A DNA stretch of 64,000 nt, taken from Allomuricauda sp. F6463D. Lineage in GTDB: Bacteria > Bacteroidota > Bacteroidia > Flavobacteriales > Flavobacteriaceae. The notes beneath the pieces were generated by a model. It searched no databases. It saw nothing but the letters and a program-made list of their open reading frames with translations, and was not told where the DNA came from. This document shows positions 7,377-15,979 of this stretch, one piece after another (position 1 is the first letter of the stretch; the number at the start of each line of letters is the position of its first letter). Both the position numbers and the translations under genes were made by a program. Where the stretch lies: NCBI RefSeq assembly GCF_023015965.1, contig NZ_JALKAN010000001.1, forward strand, positions 372,001 through 436,000, read 5' to 3'.

Positions 7377-9278
7377 CTATAGTTTTAGATAGTTGTGCGT
7401 GTACCATTTTTGAAAACAAAAAAACGCCCAAACCCTAAACGTATTATCTTGTTTATTTAGCAAGTGGTTTGTTACAAGGGGAACTATAGCTTCAATATTG
7501 AATATATTTTGAGTTTTCAAAAACGTAACATCAATATAAGATTCCAGTTCCTTGCGTAAACCAGACCTTAGCCAATCCCCAACAGGCGAGCCAAATCCAC
7601 TTTTGCTCTTTTCTAAAAATCGGTCGGGAAACTGGTCCTTAAAAGCCTCTTTAAGTATATATTTTTTATTCCATCCCTTCATTAGGAAATCTTCGGGAAG
7701 GGTATTGGCAAACTCCCAAAGTTCCCTATTCAGAAAAGGAGCACGGCATTCCAGTGAGTTGAGCATACTGGTTCTATCTACCTTTGGCAACATTCCTCCT
7801 TCTAGGCTGACTATTTTGTCGATCAGCCTAAAATCTGTAAGATTAGTAGCCTTGTCAATATCGAGTTTTTGCTTGTATTCTAGGAAGAGGTCATTGTCCA
7901 TAACTTCGGGAAGAAATATTTCCGAAAGTAGTTTCTTGGTATTGGCAAGTGAAATAATATCCCAATAGAATTGTCCTTCATAATCGATACTGTTCAATAG
8001 TTTTCTTATTTGGAACCGTCTGCCCCTTCGGTCATTTTTAGTAGTAAGTAAAGAATTAGCCATTTTTCGTACCGGTTCATGAATAAACTTAGGTACCATT
8101 TTAGTGTACTGGCTATTCATTTTACCAATATAGTATTTGTTGTAGCCACCAAAAACTTCATCCCCACCATCTCCGGTTAGGGCCACTGTTACAAATTGCC
8201 TAGTTTTTTTAGAGACAAGATACGTAGGGAGAGAAGCGGTATCTGAAAAAGGTTCGTCAAAATTCATAAGAATCTCATGAATATTGTCTTTGAGGTCATC
8301 TTCCTCAATGATAAATTCATGGTGATTGCTGTTGATGAGTTTGGCCACTAGTTGGGATTTATCAGTCTCATCAAAACTTGCTTTTTTGAAACCAATCGAG
8401 AATGTATCAATTTTTTTTCCTGTTGCTTGAGATAAGCATAATGATACAATGGAAGAATCTACTCCACCCGATAGAAAGGTACCTAGGGGAACATCGGAAA
8501 CAGAACGGCTCTCCACACTATCATATACCATTTGTTTTACCTTCGTTTTTGCATCATCAAAGGAAATGTCTTGTGGTGCGGGTTTTGGCTCCAAATTAAT
8601 TTGTTCAATAGTGTAGGTGTGGTTGTTTAGGTCATAATCCATATAATGATTTGCTTCCAATTTATGGATGCCTTCATATATGGTATATGGTGCTGGAATA
8701 TAAGTGAGCCTAAAAAAAAGGTTCAGTCCTTTTTTGGATATCTGAGGTTTAAAGTTCAATTGGTTTACAATCGATTTCAATTCAGAAGCCCAAACAAATT
8801 TATCATCTATTTTGCTGTAATACAGGGGTTTTTCACCAAAATAGTCCCTGGCTATGATTAATTTGTTGATTCTTTTGTCATAGATACTGAAAGCAAACAT
8901 CCCATCTAGCTTCTTGAAAGCTTCAACACCTTCCAGTTCATATAATTTTAGAATAACCTCGGTGTCACTTGTAGTTTTGAAACCTATATCCTTGTTCTCG
9001 AGGTCCGCCTTTAATTCACGATAATTATAAATCTCGCCATTAAAGACAATGACAATTTGTTTATCGTCAGAAAATATAGGCTGTTTTCCAGAGGTAAGAT
9101 CTATAATAGAAAGTCGCCTCATGGCCATCCCCAATGAGAATGATGTATTTTCTTCAGTAAAGAAACCATCTTCATCCGGCCCCCTGTGAACAATAAGTTT
9201 GTTCATTTTGGTAAGGATGGTATCGATATCACTTTTAGAAACGGTTGATTGGGTAATAATTCCGTTGATTCCGCACAT
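7377..9278 (-). CDS. asnB: Asparagine synthase-type glutamine-hydrolysing amidotransferase
   Basis: A 633-residue protein with both domains of the AsnB family. Cys2 of MCGINGI is the glutaminase nucleophile and the synthetase domain carries the PP-loop LSGGVDSSIV (about residue 268). In polysaccharide loci such enzymes often amidate the carboxyl group of a sugar acid instead of making free asparagine. Its setting among glycosyltransferases and ATP-grasp ligases, with UDP-glucuronate genes further along, favours that role; this is inference. Gaps of six and nine bases to its neighbours indicate a single operon. Confidence 0.9.
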   Translation of the reverse strand: MCGINGIITQSTVSKSDIDTILTKMNKLIVHRGPDEDGFFTEENTSFSLGMAMRRLSIIDLTSGKQPIFSDDKQIVIVFNGEIYNYRELKADLENKDIGFKTTSDTEVILKLYELEGVEAFKKLDGMFAFSIYDKRINKLIIARDYFGEKPLYYSKIDDKFVWASELKSIVNQLNFKPQISKKGLNLFFRLTYIPAPYTIYEGIHKLEANHYMDYDLNNHTYTIEQINLEPKPAPQDISFDDAKTKVKQMVYDSVESRSVSDVPLGTFLSGGVDSSIVSLCLSQATGKKIDTFSIGFKKASFDETDKSQLVAKLINSNHHEFIIEEDDLKDNIHEILMNFDEPFSDTASLPTYLVSKKTRQFVTVALTGDGGDEVFGGYNKYYIGKMNSQYTKMVPKFIHEPVRKMANSLLTTKNDRRGRRFQIRKLLNSIDYEGQFYWDIISLANTKKLLSEIFLPEVMDNDLFLEYKQKLDIDKATNLTDFRLIDKIVSLEGGMLPKVDRTSMLNSLECRAPFLNRELWEFANTLPEDFLMKGWNKKYILKEAFKDQFPDRFLEKSKSGFGSPVGDWLRSGLRKELESYIDVTFLKTQNIFNIEAIVPLVTNHLLNKQDNTFRVWAFFCFQKWYTHNYLKL

Positions 9279-9287
9279 AGGATTGGG

Positions 9288-10433
9288 TTAGTTGGTTATA
9301 AACGCATTGAATTTGGAATAAATGCTTTTAAGTTTGTATTCTTTTGCTCTTTCAATGCTCAATTTGCTGTATTGTTCCATTACCGATGGGTTACACTTAA
9401 AATGGTCGATAGCCTTGGTCAACCCCATCATATCATTATTATTGACCAAAATCCCATATTTACCCTTAAAAAAACCACCATTGGGAATTTCCGCATATTC
9501 ATTGTCGTTTAGTAGCTCCAAAGGCCCAGAAAGACAATTGGTGGATATACTAGGTAGTCCCGAAGCCATTGCTTCCAACAGTGCATTGGGAAAACCTTCA
9601 GTATTCGAAGAAAGGACAAAACAATCGCTTTTTGCTAAATAATCGTTCACATTTTTTACTTTTCCGTTCAAGTGAACCCTGTGTCCCATTTTTTTTTCTT
9701 TGGCCAGTTGTTCCAGTTTCTGCATATAATGTCCTTGACCCAATATGGTTAGTTTCGAATCATCCTTTAAGTTGAACAATGATTCAATGATCATGGATTG
9801 GTTTTTTCGGGCATTTAGACTTCCAACATTTATAATTTGAAGGGAGTCTTTTCGATTTCTGTATTTTAAAGAATCTACTTGGTTTTTAGGTAGTTCAATG
9901 GGATTGTAAATAACTTCCATCGGAATCTTTATGTTGAAATTATCTTCAAGATCACGGTTAATGTACACCGAATTGGAAAACAACTTGTAACATCTGTTGT
10001 ACAACAATGGATAAAATATTTTAGAAATATAAAGAGAAAGCTTGCTTGTTGTGTTGTCCGAAGGAAACCCTCTTTCACTCACAAACATTTTGATCTTCGG
10101 ATTTAAAATTGCTGCGATTCCATTTATAAGATTTGGGAATGCCAAAAACGAAACTGCATAATTTATTTTCTCTTTTTTAAGATGTCGATTGTATTTGAAT
10201 AAAAAAGATATGGAATGGAAAAACTTAATGTAGAAAGGCTGATCAGGTTCCTTTTGGTTAAATATAATAGTATTTACCTCTTTAGGGATATCGAAATGAA
10301 TTACATTATAAAAAAGGAATAGGGTCACATTATAATCATTGACCAATTCTTTTAATAATAGACTGATTACTTTTTCGGCACCTCCACTAGTAAGGCTTAT
10401 ATCAACTATACTTAAATTAGGTTTTGGTTTCAT
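9288..10433 (-). CDS. Glycosyltransferase family 4
   Basis: GT-B enzyme of 381 residues. The N-terminal TSGGAEKVISLLLKEL is the acceptor-side glycine loop common in this family. The C-terminal half shows NVGSLNARKNQSMIIES and SSNTEGFPNALLEAMASGLP, the donor-binding block with the EX7E glutamates. It would transfer a sugar from an NDP-sugar to the growing lipid-linked repeat unit. It lies nine bases upstream of asnB and reads like a paralogue of the genes at 12804 and 17328, which share the SGGAE opening. Sugar specificity cannot be inferred. Confidence 0.92.
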   Translation of the reverse strand: MKPKPNLSIVDISLTSGGAEKVISLLLKELVNDYNVTLFLFYNVIHFDIPKEVNTIIFNQKEPDQPFYIKFFHSISFLFKYNRHLKKEKINYAVSFLAFPNLINGIAAILNPKIKMFVSERGFPSDNTTSKLSLYISKIFYPLLYNRCYKLFSNSVYINRDLEDNFNIKIPMEVIYNPIELPKNQVDSLKYRNRKDSLQIINVGSLNARKNQSMIIESLFNLKDDSKLTILGQGHYMQKLEQLAKEKKMGHRVHLNGKVKNVNDYLAKSDCFVLSSNTEGFPNALLEAMASGLPSISTNCLSGPLELLNDNEYAEIPNGGFFKGKYGILVNNNDMMGLTKAIDHFKCNPSVMEQYSKLSIERAKEYKLKSIYSKFNAFITN

Positions 10434-10589
10434 GGATTTAGGTTTCTTGTTCCATATTTTATTGGTTGGTAACTATTAGTTTCGATTAGGATTTATATAG
10501 TAAAATAATTTTATCTATTGTTTGGGTTAATTGGAAGTTTTATTTTATTATTAGATTTAATAACTCAAATTAAGAGTAATAAAGTGGGA

Positions 10590-11750
10590 TTATTTTCCAA
10601 ATTTGATATAACTATCCAAAGAAGAATACTTTTTGGAAATTTCTAAAACTTCATCGGTGAACTCTCCAAATAAAGGTCCATTAATTGTTTGATGGAATTG
10701 AATTCCTTGGCCAATCGCATTGAATTCTATTATCTTGATGTTTGAATCGCAATCAATCCCTACATCCCAAGAAACTAAGCGAAAATGCGGTAAGTTTAAA
10801 TGTTGATTTTGTATGGTTGTTAATATTTTATTGAAAAAAGGAACTTGAAACCCTTCTATACGCGTTCCATTGTCTGTTGTTTCATACGAATGTGCATTTT
10901 TATCATATGCAAACTTTTTAAGTTTACCCTCACTATCTATACCTGCTAAAATCCCATTAGAGGTTTGATTATCAGTGAACTGACCCATTCTTCCAATTCG
11001 AATCACTGATGATAAAGGAACGACCTGCCGATTACTTCTCAAATATGAAATTACCCTGATAGTGTTCAAAGATGAGGGGTTCAACGTAGATATTAAGGTG
11101 TTTTGGGCAATAATTTCTTGAACAATAAAATCTGAGTCATACTCATGAAATAGTTTTGCCAACGATTCATTTTTGTTTTCAATTTTATCTAATTCAACCT
11201 TATTTACATCTCTTCCCCCATAAGTTCCGATTGAAGGTTTAATCACAAACTCTTTAAATTTACAAGAATGTGCAATAGCTTCTTCAAGGGTTGTTAGTTG
11301 GTTGTTTATATAAAAGAAACCATTAATGTTCTTTACAATGGTGTTGGGCAATAGTGAGGGAAATAAAAACTTGTCAAGTAAATTTTTATCCTCTAATGCC
11401 GGAAACATAATGGATTGATTTAATGCTGGCTCAATCTCGTTGTAAAATAAATTTTCAGGGATAAACTTAGTAATGGTTGTTGTGTCAAGGTTGTTGTGAA
11501 AACTGCTATAGTACCTATGCCAATTGGTGTTTATGTTTTTAAAACCATATTTAGATAACTTGTTTTTTATTGCAATTTTAGTTTTTGGTGAAAGCGGTGT
11601 GGTTTTATGGGTGTTGAGTAGATTATTCACCTCTTTATTCTTAAAACTTGTTTCCCTATAACTTTTGACAAAAGTTATGAATTTGTAAAATATTCTCTTG
11701 AAGATCATTTTGCTAATACTCTTTAAATAGGTTGAATTCGGAATAGGCAT
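10590..11750 (-). CDS. Sugar-transfer associated ATP-grasp protein
   Basis: A 386-residue soluble protein resembling the sugar-transfer associated ATP-grasp family. FVIKPSIGTYGGRDV (about residues 190-205) supplies the ATP-binding lysine and glycine loop. The LNTIRVISYLR segment and the late VSWDVGIDCD and IIEFNAIG blocks carry acidic residues of the metal site. ATP-grasp enzymes join a carboxylate to an amine or thiol through an acyl phosphate. In a polysaccharide locus the likely job is attaching an amino acid or other group to a sugar. It lies 156 bases from the preceding glycosyltransferase and 45 bases from a TupA-like paralogue. Confidence 0.82.
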   Translation of the reverse strand: MPIPNSTYLKSISKMIFKRIFYKFITFVKSYRETSFKNKEVNNLLNTHKTTPLSPKTKIAIKNKLSKYGFKNINTNWHRYYSSFHNNLDTTTITKFIPENLFYNEIEPALNQSIMFPALEDKNLLDKFLFPSLLPNTIVKNINGFFYINNQLTTLEEAIAHSCKFKEFVIKPSIGTYGGRDVNKVELDKIENKNESLAKLFHEYDSDFIVQEIIAQNTLISTLNPSSLNTIRVISYLRSNRQVVPLSSVIRIGRMGQFTDNQTSNGILAGIDSEGKLKKFAYDKNAHSYETTDNGTRIEGFQVPFFNKILTTIQNQHLNLPHFRLVSWDVGIDCDSNIKIIEFNAIGQGIQFHQTINGPLFGEFTDEVLEISKKYSSLDSYIKFGK

Positions 11751-11795
11751 AGATGTTTTTTAAAGCCATGACCTGTATTATCAATGCACAAAGCT

Positions 11796-12755
11796 CTAAG
11801 GCTTTTTATTTGATGGTTTATTTAAAATAAGCTTTTCTCCTAATTTTAAATCCCATTCTTTAGGTTCTATTGGTCTATTTCCTCCATCATGATGGAAAGT
11901 CAATTCTCCAAAATATAAAATACTATCAACATCATACCAATCAACTCGAACGTAAGAAAATGGCTCTGCCAATATTTGTGAAAGTTTTATCATCTTATCT
12001 AACGTAACTGGTTTCTCAACGTCTGATTGGCTTGGATCTGTTTTTTTTCCATCCCCCTTTACTGAAGACCATTTAAAGGGTTCTCTTTTCCAATTTGTGT
12101 CATACCAGTTTCTGGAGTGATTTTCGGATTCTCGATCCATGTCCACTTGTATGGTTACTACCTTTCCGTTAAAACAATGTAATTTATAATCAAAAGGTAT
12201 CTTACCTGCATTGTTCTGTAATAACTTTTCTACTACTATTCTAGGCTCAATGTTCTTATATTGCCATTCTCGAGTACGGTAATAGTAATTTTCACGCAAC
12301 AATTTTCTCATATGAAACTGAACCTTCCACCAATCAACTTCTTTTTTTTCTTTAACAATAATACCTCCTGAGCTATTATGATTTGTTTTTATGATAAAGG
12401 GATAATTGGGTAGGTTTTCCGGTATTAATTCTCTAGGATTTTTAGTTTCATAACATAGGGGTACTAAGTACTGACCTCCAATTTTTTCCCTTATATAATC
12501 ACGTACTTTAAATTTATCTGAGCAAATGGTTTGTAGCGATGTTCTATCATGAAGTTTTAACCAGTTAATTTTTTCATTTAAGGTTTTGGGATTTTTTAAA
12601 TTCAAAGAATAGCCCATATGTCGCTTGAAATTGAATTTCACGAAAGTCTTGTCAGGAACAATCCTAAGAATTATTTCATAAGTAACATAAAATGGATAGA
12701 TCAAATAATAACCCAATATCGTATCATGATAAATATTTTTGATAAATTGTTTCAT
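11796..12755 (-). CDS. TupA-like ATP-grasp protein, copy 1
   Basis: A 319-residue protein of the TupA-like ATP-grasp family, often mislabelled glycosyltransferase. Hallmarks are LNEKINWLKLHDR, CSDKFKVRDYI, the nucleotide-binding FIIKTNHNSSGGIIVK and the C-terminal YVRVDWYDVDSILYFGELTFHHDGG with metal-binding Asp and Glu. In Bacillus, TupA is tied to teichuronopeptide synthesis, so a role in adding an amino acid or peptide to a uronic-acid polymer is a fair inference. It pairs with a close paralogue at 13868, with a glycosyltransferase between the two. Confidence 0.88.
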   Translation of the reverse strand: MKQFIKNIYHDTILGYYLIYPFYVTYEIILRIVPDKTFVKFNFKRHMGYSLNLKNPKTLNEKINWLKLHDRTSLQTICSDKFKVRDYIREKIGGQYLVPLCYETKNPRELIPENLPNYPFIIKTNHNSSGGIIVKEKKEVDWWKVQFHMRKLLRENYYYRTREWQYKNIEPRIVVEKLLQNNAGKIPFDYKLHCFNGKVVTIQVDMDRESENHSRNWYDTNWKREPFKWSSVKGDGKKTDPSQSDVEKPVTLDKMIKLSQILAEPFSYVRVDWYDVDSILYFGELTFHHDGGNRPIEPKEWDLKLGEKLILNKPSNKKP

Positions 12756-12803
12756 TGTTGTTTATTAGAAGTTACTACCTGCATAAGTTAATCCTGAATT
12801 CCA

Positions 12804-13871
12804 TTATAAATTGGACATTAATTTCTCCCACTTTGCACCAACGTTTTTCAAATGGAACTTGTCCAAGGATTTAACAGCATTGTCCATCATGGACCTTCTT
12901 TGTTGATCATTCCTTATAAATTCTTCTAACCTCTGAATCATTTCTTCCTTGTCTTGATTGGTTACAAGAAATCCATTTTTACGATCATTGATAATCTCGG
13001 ATGGACCGGAGATACAGTCAAATGCAATACATGCCATACCCTGGGACATAGCTTCTATTAAGACCATGGGCAAACCTTCATAGCGTGAGGTAAGAATGTA
13101 TATTTCCGATTCTGCCATTATTTCCTGTACGTCGTTGCGAAACCCGGAAAACTCAACTTTATCATCTAAACCTAATTTTTGGCTCTTATCTAAGAGATAC
13201 TTAAGCCCCATATCCCCACCACCAACAATTTGGAGCTTCCAATCGGGATTTGTTTTAAAGACCTCATGCACGATGTCCAACAAATTATCAAATCCTTTGT
13301 GGACATACCTGTCTAAATTCCCGACTGCAAGAATCTTTTTTTTCCTTATTTTTTGATTCCTATCTGCGAGTGTAAAGGAGCAGGGGTTTTCCATGACGAT
13401 GGCATTTTTATTTATCTTCTTAAAGAAAGAAAGATCATATTCTGTTAGAACTGTTAACGCATCAGGTAATCTGTAAAGCACATGCCATAAGAACCATTTT
13501 GATATTGTTGAGGGCTGGTACGTATGGTTGAAATGCTCGGAAACGATTGATTTTATGCCATAAATTTTAGAGGGTATAATGGTCGCATAGCCCACCGAGC
13601 CGATGTGAGTACTTACAAAATCAGGCCGATTCTCTTTTCTCGAATAGAATTTCATCAAAGAAAAAAAACCTCGAAAAGTAGCATAATTTATTATGGATTT
13701 TTTATGAAAACGTAACCGTTGTATTTTTGGATGGTATTCATATGCGTCTTCACCATAAAATGTTATTATACGTACCTTATGATTGTTTTCGGCAAAGTAT
13801 TTTGCCAATAGAGATACAACTCTCTCGGCACCTCCACCATTCATCGATCCAATTACAAAATCAATTTTCAT
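12804..13871 (-). CDS. Glycosyltransferase family 4
   Basis: A 355-residue GT-B protein opening MKIDFVIGSMNGGGAERVVSLLAKY. The glycine-rich GGGAER loop and the C-terminal LTSRYEGLPMVLIEAMSQGMA block with EX7E glutamates identify family GT4. The ISGPSEI segment near the end resembles galactosyl- and glucosyl-transferring relatives, but the donor is not certain. Its start codon overlaps the stop of the upstream TupA-like gene by four bases (ATGA), so the two are translationally coupled. This suggests that ligase and transferase act on the same sugar. Confidence 0.92.
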   Translation of the reverse strand: MKIDFVIGSMNGGGAERVVSLLAKYFAENNHKVRIITFYGEDAYEYHPKIQRLRFHKKSIINYATFRGFFSLMKFYSRKENRPDFVSTHIGSVGYATIIPSKIYGIKSIVSEHFNHTYQPSTISKWFLWHVLYRLPDALTVLTEYDLSFFKKINKNAIVMENPCSFTLADRNQKIRKKKILAVGNLDRYVHKGFDNLLDIVHEVFKTNPDWKLQIVGGGDMGLKYLLDKSQKLGLDDKVEFSGFRNDVQEIMAESEIYILTSRYEGLPMVLIEAMSQGMACIAFDCISGPSEIINDRKNGFLVTNQDKEEMIQRLEEFIRNDQQRRSMMDNAVKSLDKFHLKNVGAKWEKLMSNL

Positions 13872-14803
13872 AGCAATTTTTGGTTTAAAACTAGTTTTTT
13901 ACCTAAGTTGTAATCCCATTCTTTTGGGATGATTTTTTCAAATCCTCCACCATGATAAAAGGTTAGTTCTCCGAAGTAAATTTTGTCGTTACATATATAA
14001 AAATCGACACGAACATAGTTGAAATTAGATGCAAGATTCTCTGCCAACTTCAACATGAGCTTTAATTTTTTAGGTTTTTCAATTGGTCTTCCAGTATCCC
14101 AAAGAATTTTTCCCTTTTCCCAAACGCTCCATGTAAATGGAGCTAAGTCCCAGTTTGGAAGGTATAAGTTTCTCTTGTGATTGGTAAACCTATCAATATC
14201 AACTTGAATTACCTCTGGTTTTCCATCAAAACAATGCACTTTGTAATCAAAAGGTAACTCCCCTGCATCCCCGACTAATAGTTGTTCAACTATTAGTCTT
14301 TTTTCAATATGCTTGTATTGCCATTCTTTGGACCTGTAGTAATAATTTTGGCGTAGTTTTTTTTTAAAGTGTTTCCTAATTTCTTCCCAATCCGCATTAT
14401 TCTTGTCTTTTACAATGATTCCGCCAGAACTATCGTGATTGGTTTTAATTATTACAGGAATATTGGGAAAGTTCTTCGGCTTTAAGTCGGTGATATTTTT
14501 TGAATCAAAGACCAACGGGACAAGGTATTCCTTTCCAATTTTATCCTCAACATAAGCCCTTACTTTAAATTTATCCGAACATAATGTACGTTGAGGATCT
14601 TTTTCATTCAATTTGAGCCATTGTATTTTCTCATTCAAGGATTTTGGATCTCCTAAATTTAATGCAACACCAAAAGTCCTTTTATATTGTCGTTTTACAT
14701 GAATTGTTTTTGGAACAAGCCTTGTATCCACCCATGAATAAATGGATATAATTAATTGTCCTAATAAAGTATGGTGAATTATTTTTTTTTTGAAATTATT
14801 CAT
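13868..14803 (-). CDS. TupA-like ATP-grasp protein, copy 2
   Basis: A 311-residue paralogue of the gene at 11796-12755 with the same block order: LNEKIQWLKLNEKD, CSDKFKVRAYVEDKI, VIIKTNHDSSGGIIVK, PFDYKVHCFDGKPEVIQVDIDR and FNYVRVDFYICNDKIYFGELTFYHGGG. The catalytic ATP-grasp features look intact. Codons 5-8 read AAA AAA AAA ATA, giving an A10 tract at 14782-14791 very close to the start, which could slip. It is translationally coupled to the next glycosyltransferase. Proposed role: ATP-dependent attachment of an amino acid to a sugar carboxylate. Confidence 0.88.
   Translation of the reverse strand: MNNFKKKIIHHTLLGQLIISIYSWVDTRLVPKTIHVKRQYKRTFGVALNLGDPKSLNEKIQWLKLNEKDPQRTLCSDKFKVRAYVEDKIGKEYLVPLVFDSKNITDLKPKNFPNIPVIIKTNHDSSGGIIVKDKNNADWEEIRKHFKKKLRQNYYYRSKEWQYKHIEKRLIVEQLLVGDAGELPFDYKVHCFDGKPEVIQVDIDRFTNHKRNLYLPNWDLAPFTWSVWEKGKILWDTGRPIEKPKKLKLMLKLAENLASNFNYVRVDFYICNDKIYFGELTFYHGGGFEKIIPKEWDYNLGKKLVLNQKLL
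14782..14791 (-). repeat. A10 homopolymer (T10 on plus) near the start of the TupA-like gene
   Basis: Ten A on the coding strand span Lys5-Lys7 and the first base of Ile8. Slippage by one base here would truncate the ligase after only a few residues. A10 is less unusual in AT-rich DNA than the G10 tract in rfbG. Confidence 0.8.
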
Positions 14804-14849
14804 AGTTGAAAGTATAGCAGTACTATAAGTTATTCTATAACTAGAGTTT

Positions 14850-15974
14850 TTATAATTTAGTATTGGAAAGCATTTTTAATTTGAGAGATTCAAAAACAAA
14901 CATGGACAGCAAAACCATATAGAAATTTTGAAAATAGGTATGCCCTGTCATCATATAAATAACAAGTATTAGCGTAATATTAAACAAGTAAGGCGTGTCC
15001 TTGAACACACCCCAACTTTTGAGGAGCAACTTTGAATATATAAAAATGAACAAAAGGAAAGGGATAATTCCCGCTTCCCCAAGTATCATTAAGTAAGTAT
15101 TATGAACTCCAGGAAGATTATTAGTTTTTCTTTGAAACATCGTAAATCCATGTCCAAACAATGGTTTATCAAAAATCATATTATAGTACTTAGCCCAAGT
15201 ATCTTGCCTACTATCTTCTTGAAGGGCCTTGATATTCCTGCTATTCCCACCATCTACAATACTCTGGATTGCTGAAAAGCGTTCTTTGCTAAGTGTAAGC
15301 TCCTCTGCAAAAGAAAACAATAATGCAAACGCAAAAACACCAATTATGGGAACTAGAATGTTCTTTTTATTCCTTATAATTGAAAATATAGTTATGATCG
15401 TCCAAATAACTATAAATGTTCTTGAGAAAGTGATAATACCGGCAAATGTAAATAGCAACTGTCCGATAAGGCGCATTTGTTTATTGCTGATGCTGTAAGA
15501 AATCCCATAACCTAACACACAGATAGCTCCTGCCGCATTTGCGTTTAAATAGAAACCTGCAGCTCTACCCATAACCAAAGAAGCTTCCGGATAAAAAAAA
15601 GCGTTAACAATTATGCTTAAACTCCCAAGAGCGAGAATTGTATAAATTTCCTTAAAGTTGGTTCTTCTTGCCAAAATTGTACCACAAGACACTACTATCA
15701 TAAATCGTAAAAACTCCTTTAAAAAGTAATTATCCACATCTATGATGTCATAGTTAAACGAACTAAAAGTATAAAATAGAAGACCAATTAAAATAAATGG
15801 ATTTGAAATGCCTTCACGTCGATTATCCAATATATAATACCCAATTAATAGGGCGGAAGTAAGGTAGCTAGAGAGGGACCCAAGTGATGGACTGAAATAG
15901 TAGAGCAGATAGGCCGGAATATTCCAAAGTACCAAAATAAGAATGAAAACACGTATGATTTGGATAATAAACAT
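14850..15974 (-). CDS. O-antigen ligase/polymerase family membrane protein (Wzy-like)
   Basis: A 374-residue polytopic protein with roughly ten hydrophobic segments. It has a large extracytoplasmic loop that includes SRQDTWAKYYNMIFDKPLFG, and an HNTYLMILGEAGIIPFLLF stretch. That layout (GHGF then HNT then LGEAG) is typical of the O-antigen ligase/polymerase domain. In a locus with a flippase and initiating transferases it most likely polymerises repeat units in the periplasm. It lies 46 bases after the TupA-like gene and five bases from the flippase gene. Confidence 0.88.
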   Translation of the reverse strand: MFIIQIIRVFILILVLWNIPAYLLYYFSPSLGSLSSYLTSALLIGYYILDNRREGISNPFILIGLLFYTFSSFNYDIIDVDNYFLKEFLRFMIVVSCGTILARRTNFKEIYTILALGSLSIIVNAFFYPEASLVMGRAAGFYLNANAAGAICVLGYGISYSISNKQMRLIGQLLFTFAGIITFSRTFIVIWTIITIFSIIRNKKNILVPIIGVFAFALLFSFAEELTLSKERFSAIQSIVDGGNSRNIKALQEDSRQDTWAKYYNMIFDKPLFGHGFTMFQRKTNNLPGVHNTYLMILGEAGIIPFLLFIFIYSKLLLKSWGVFKDTPYLFNITLILVIYMMTGHTYFQNFYMVLLSMFVFESLKLKMLSNTKL

Positions 15975-15979
15975 GGCTA

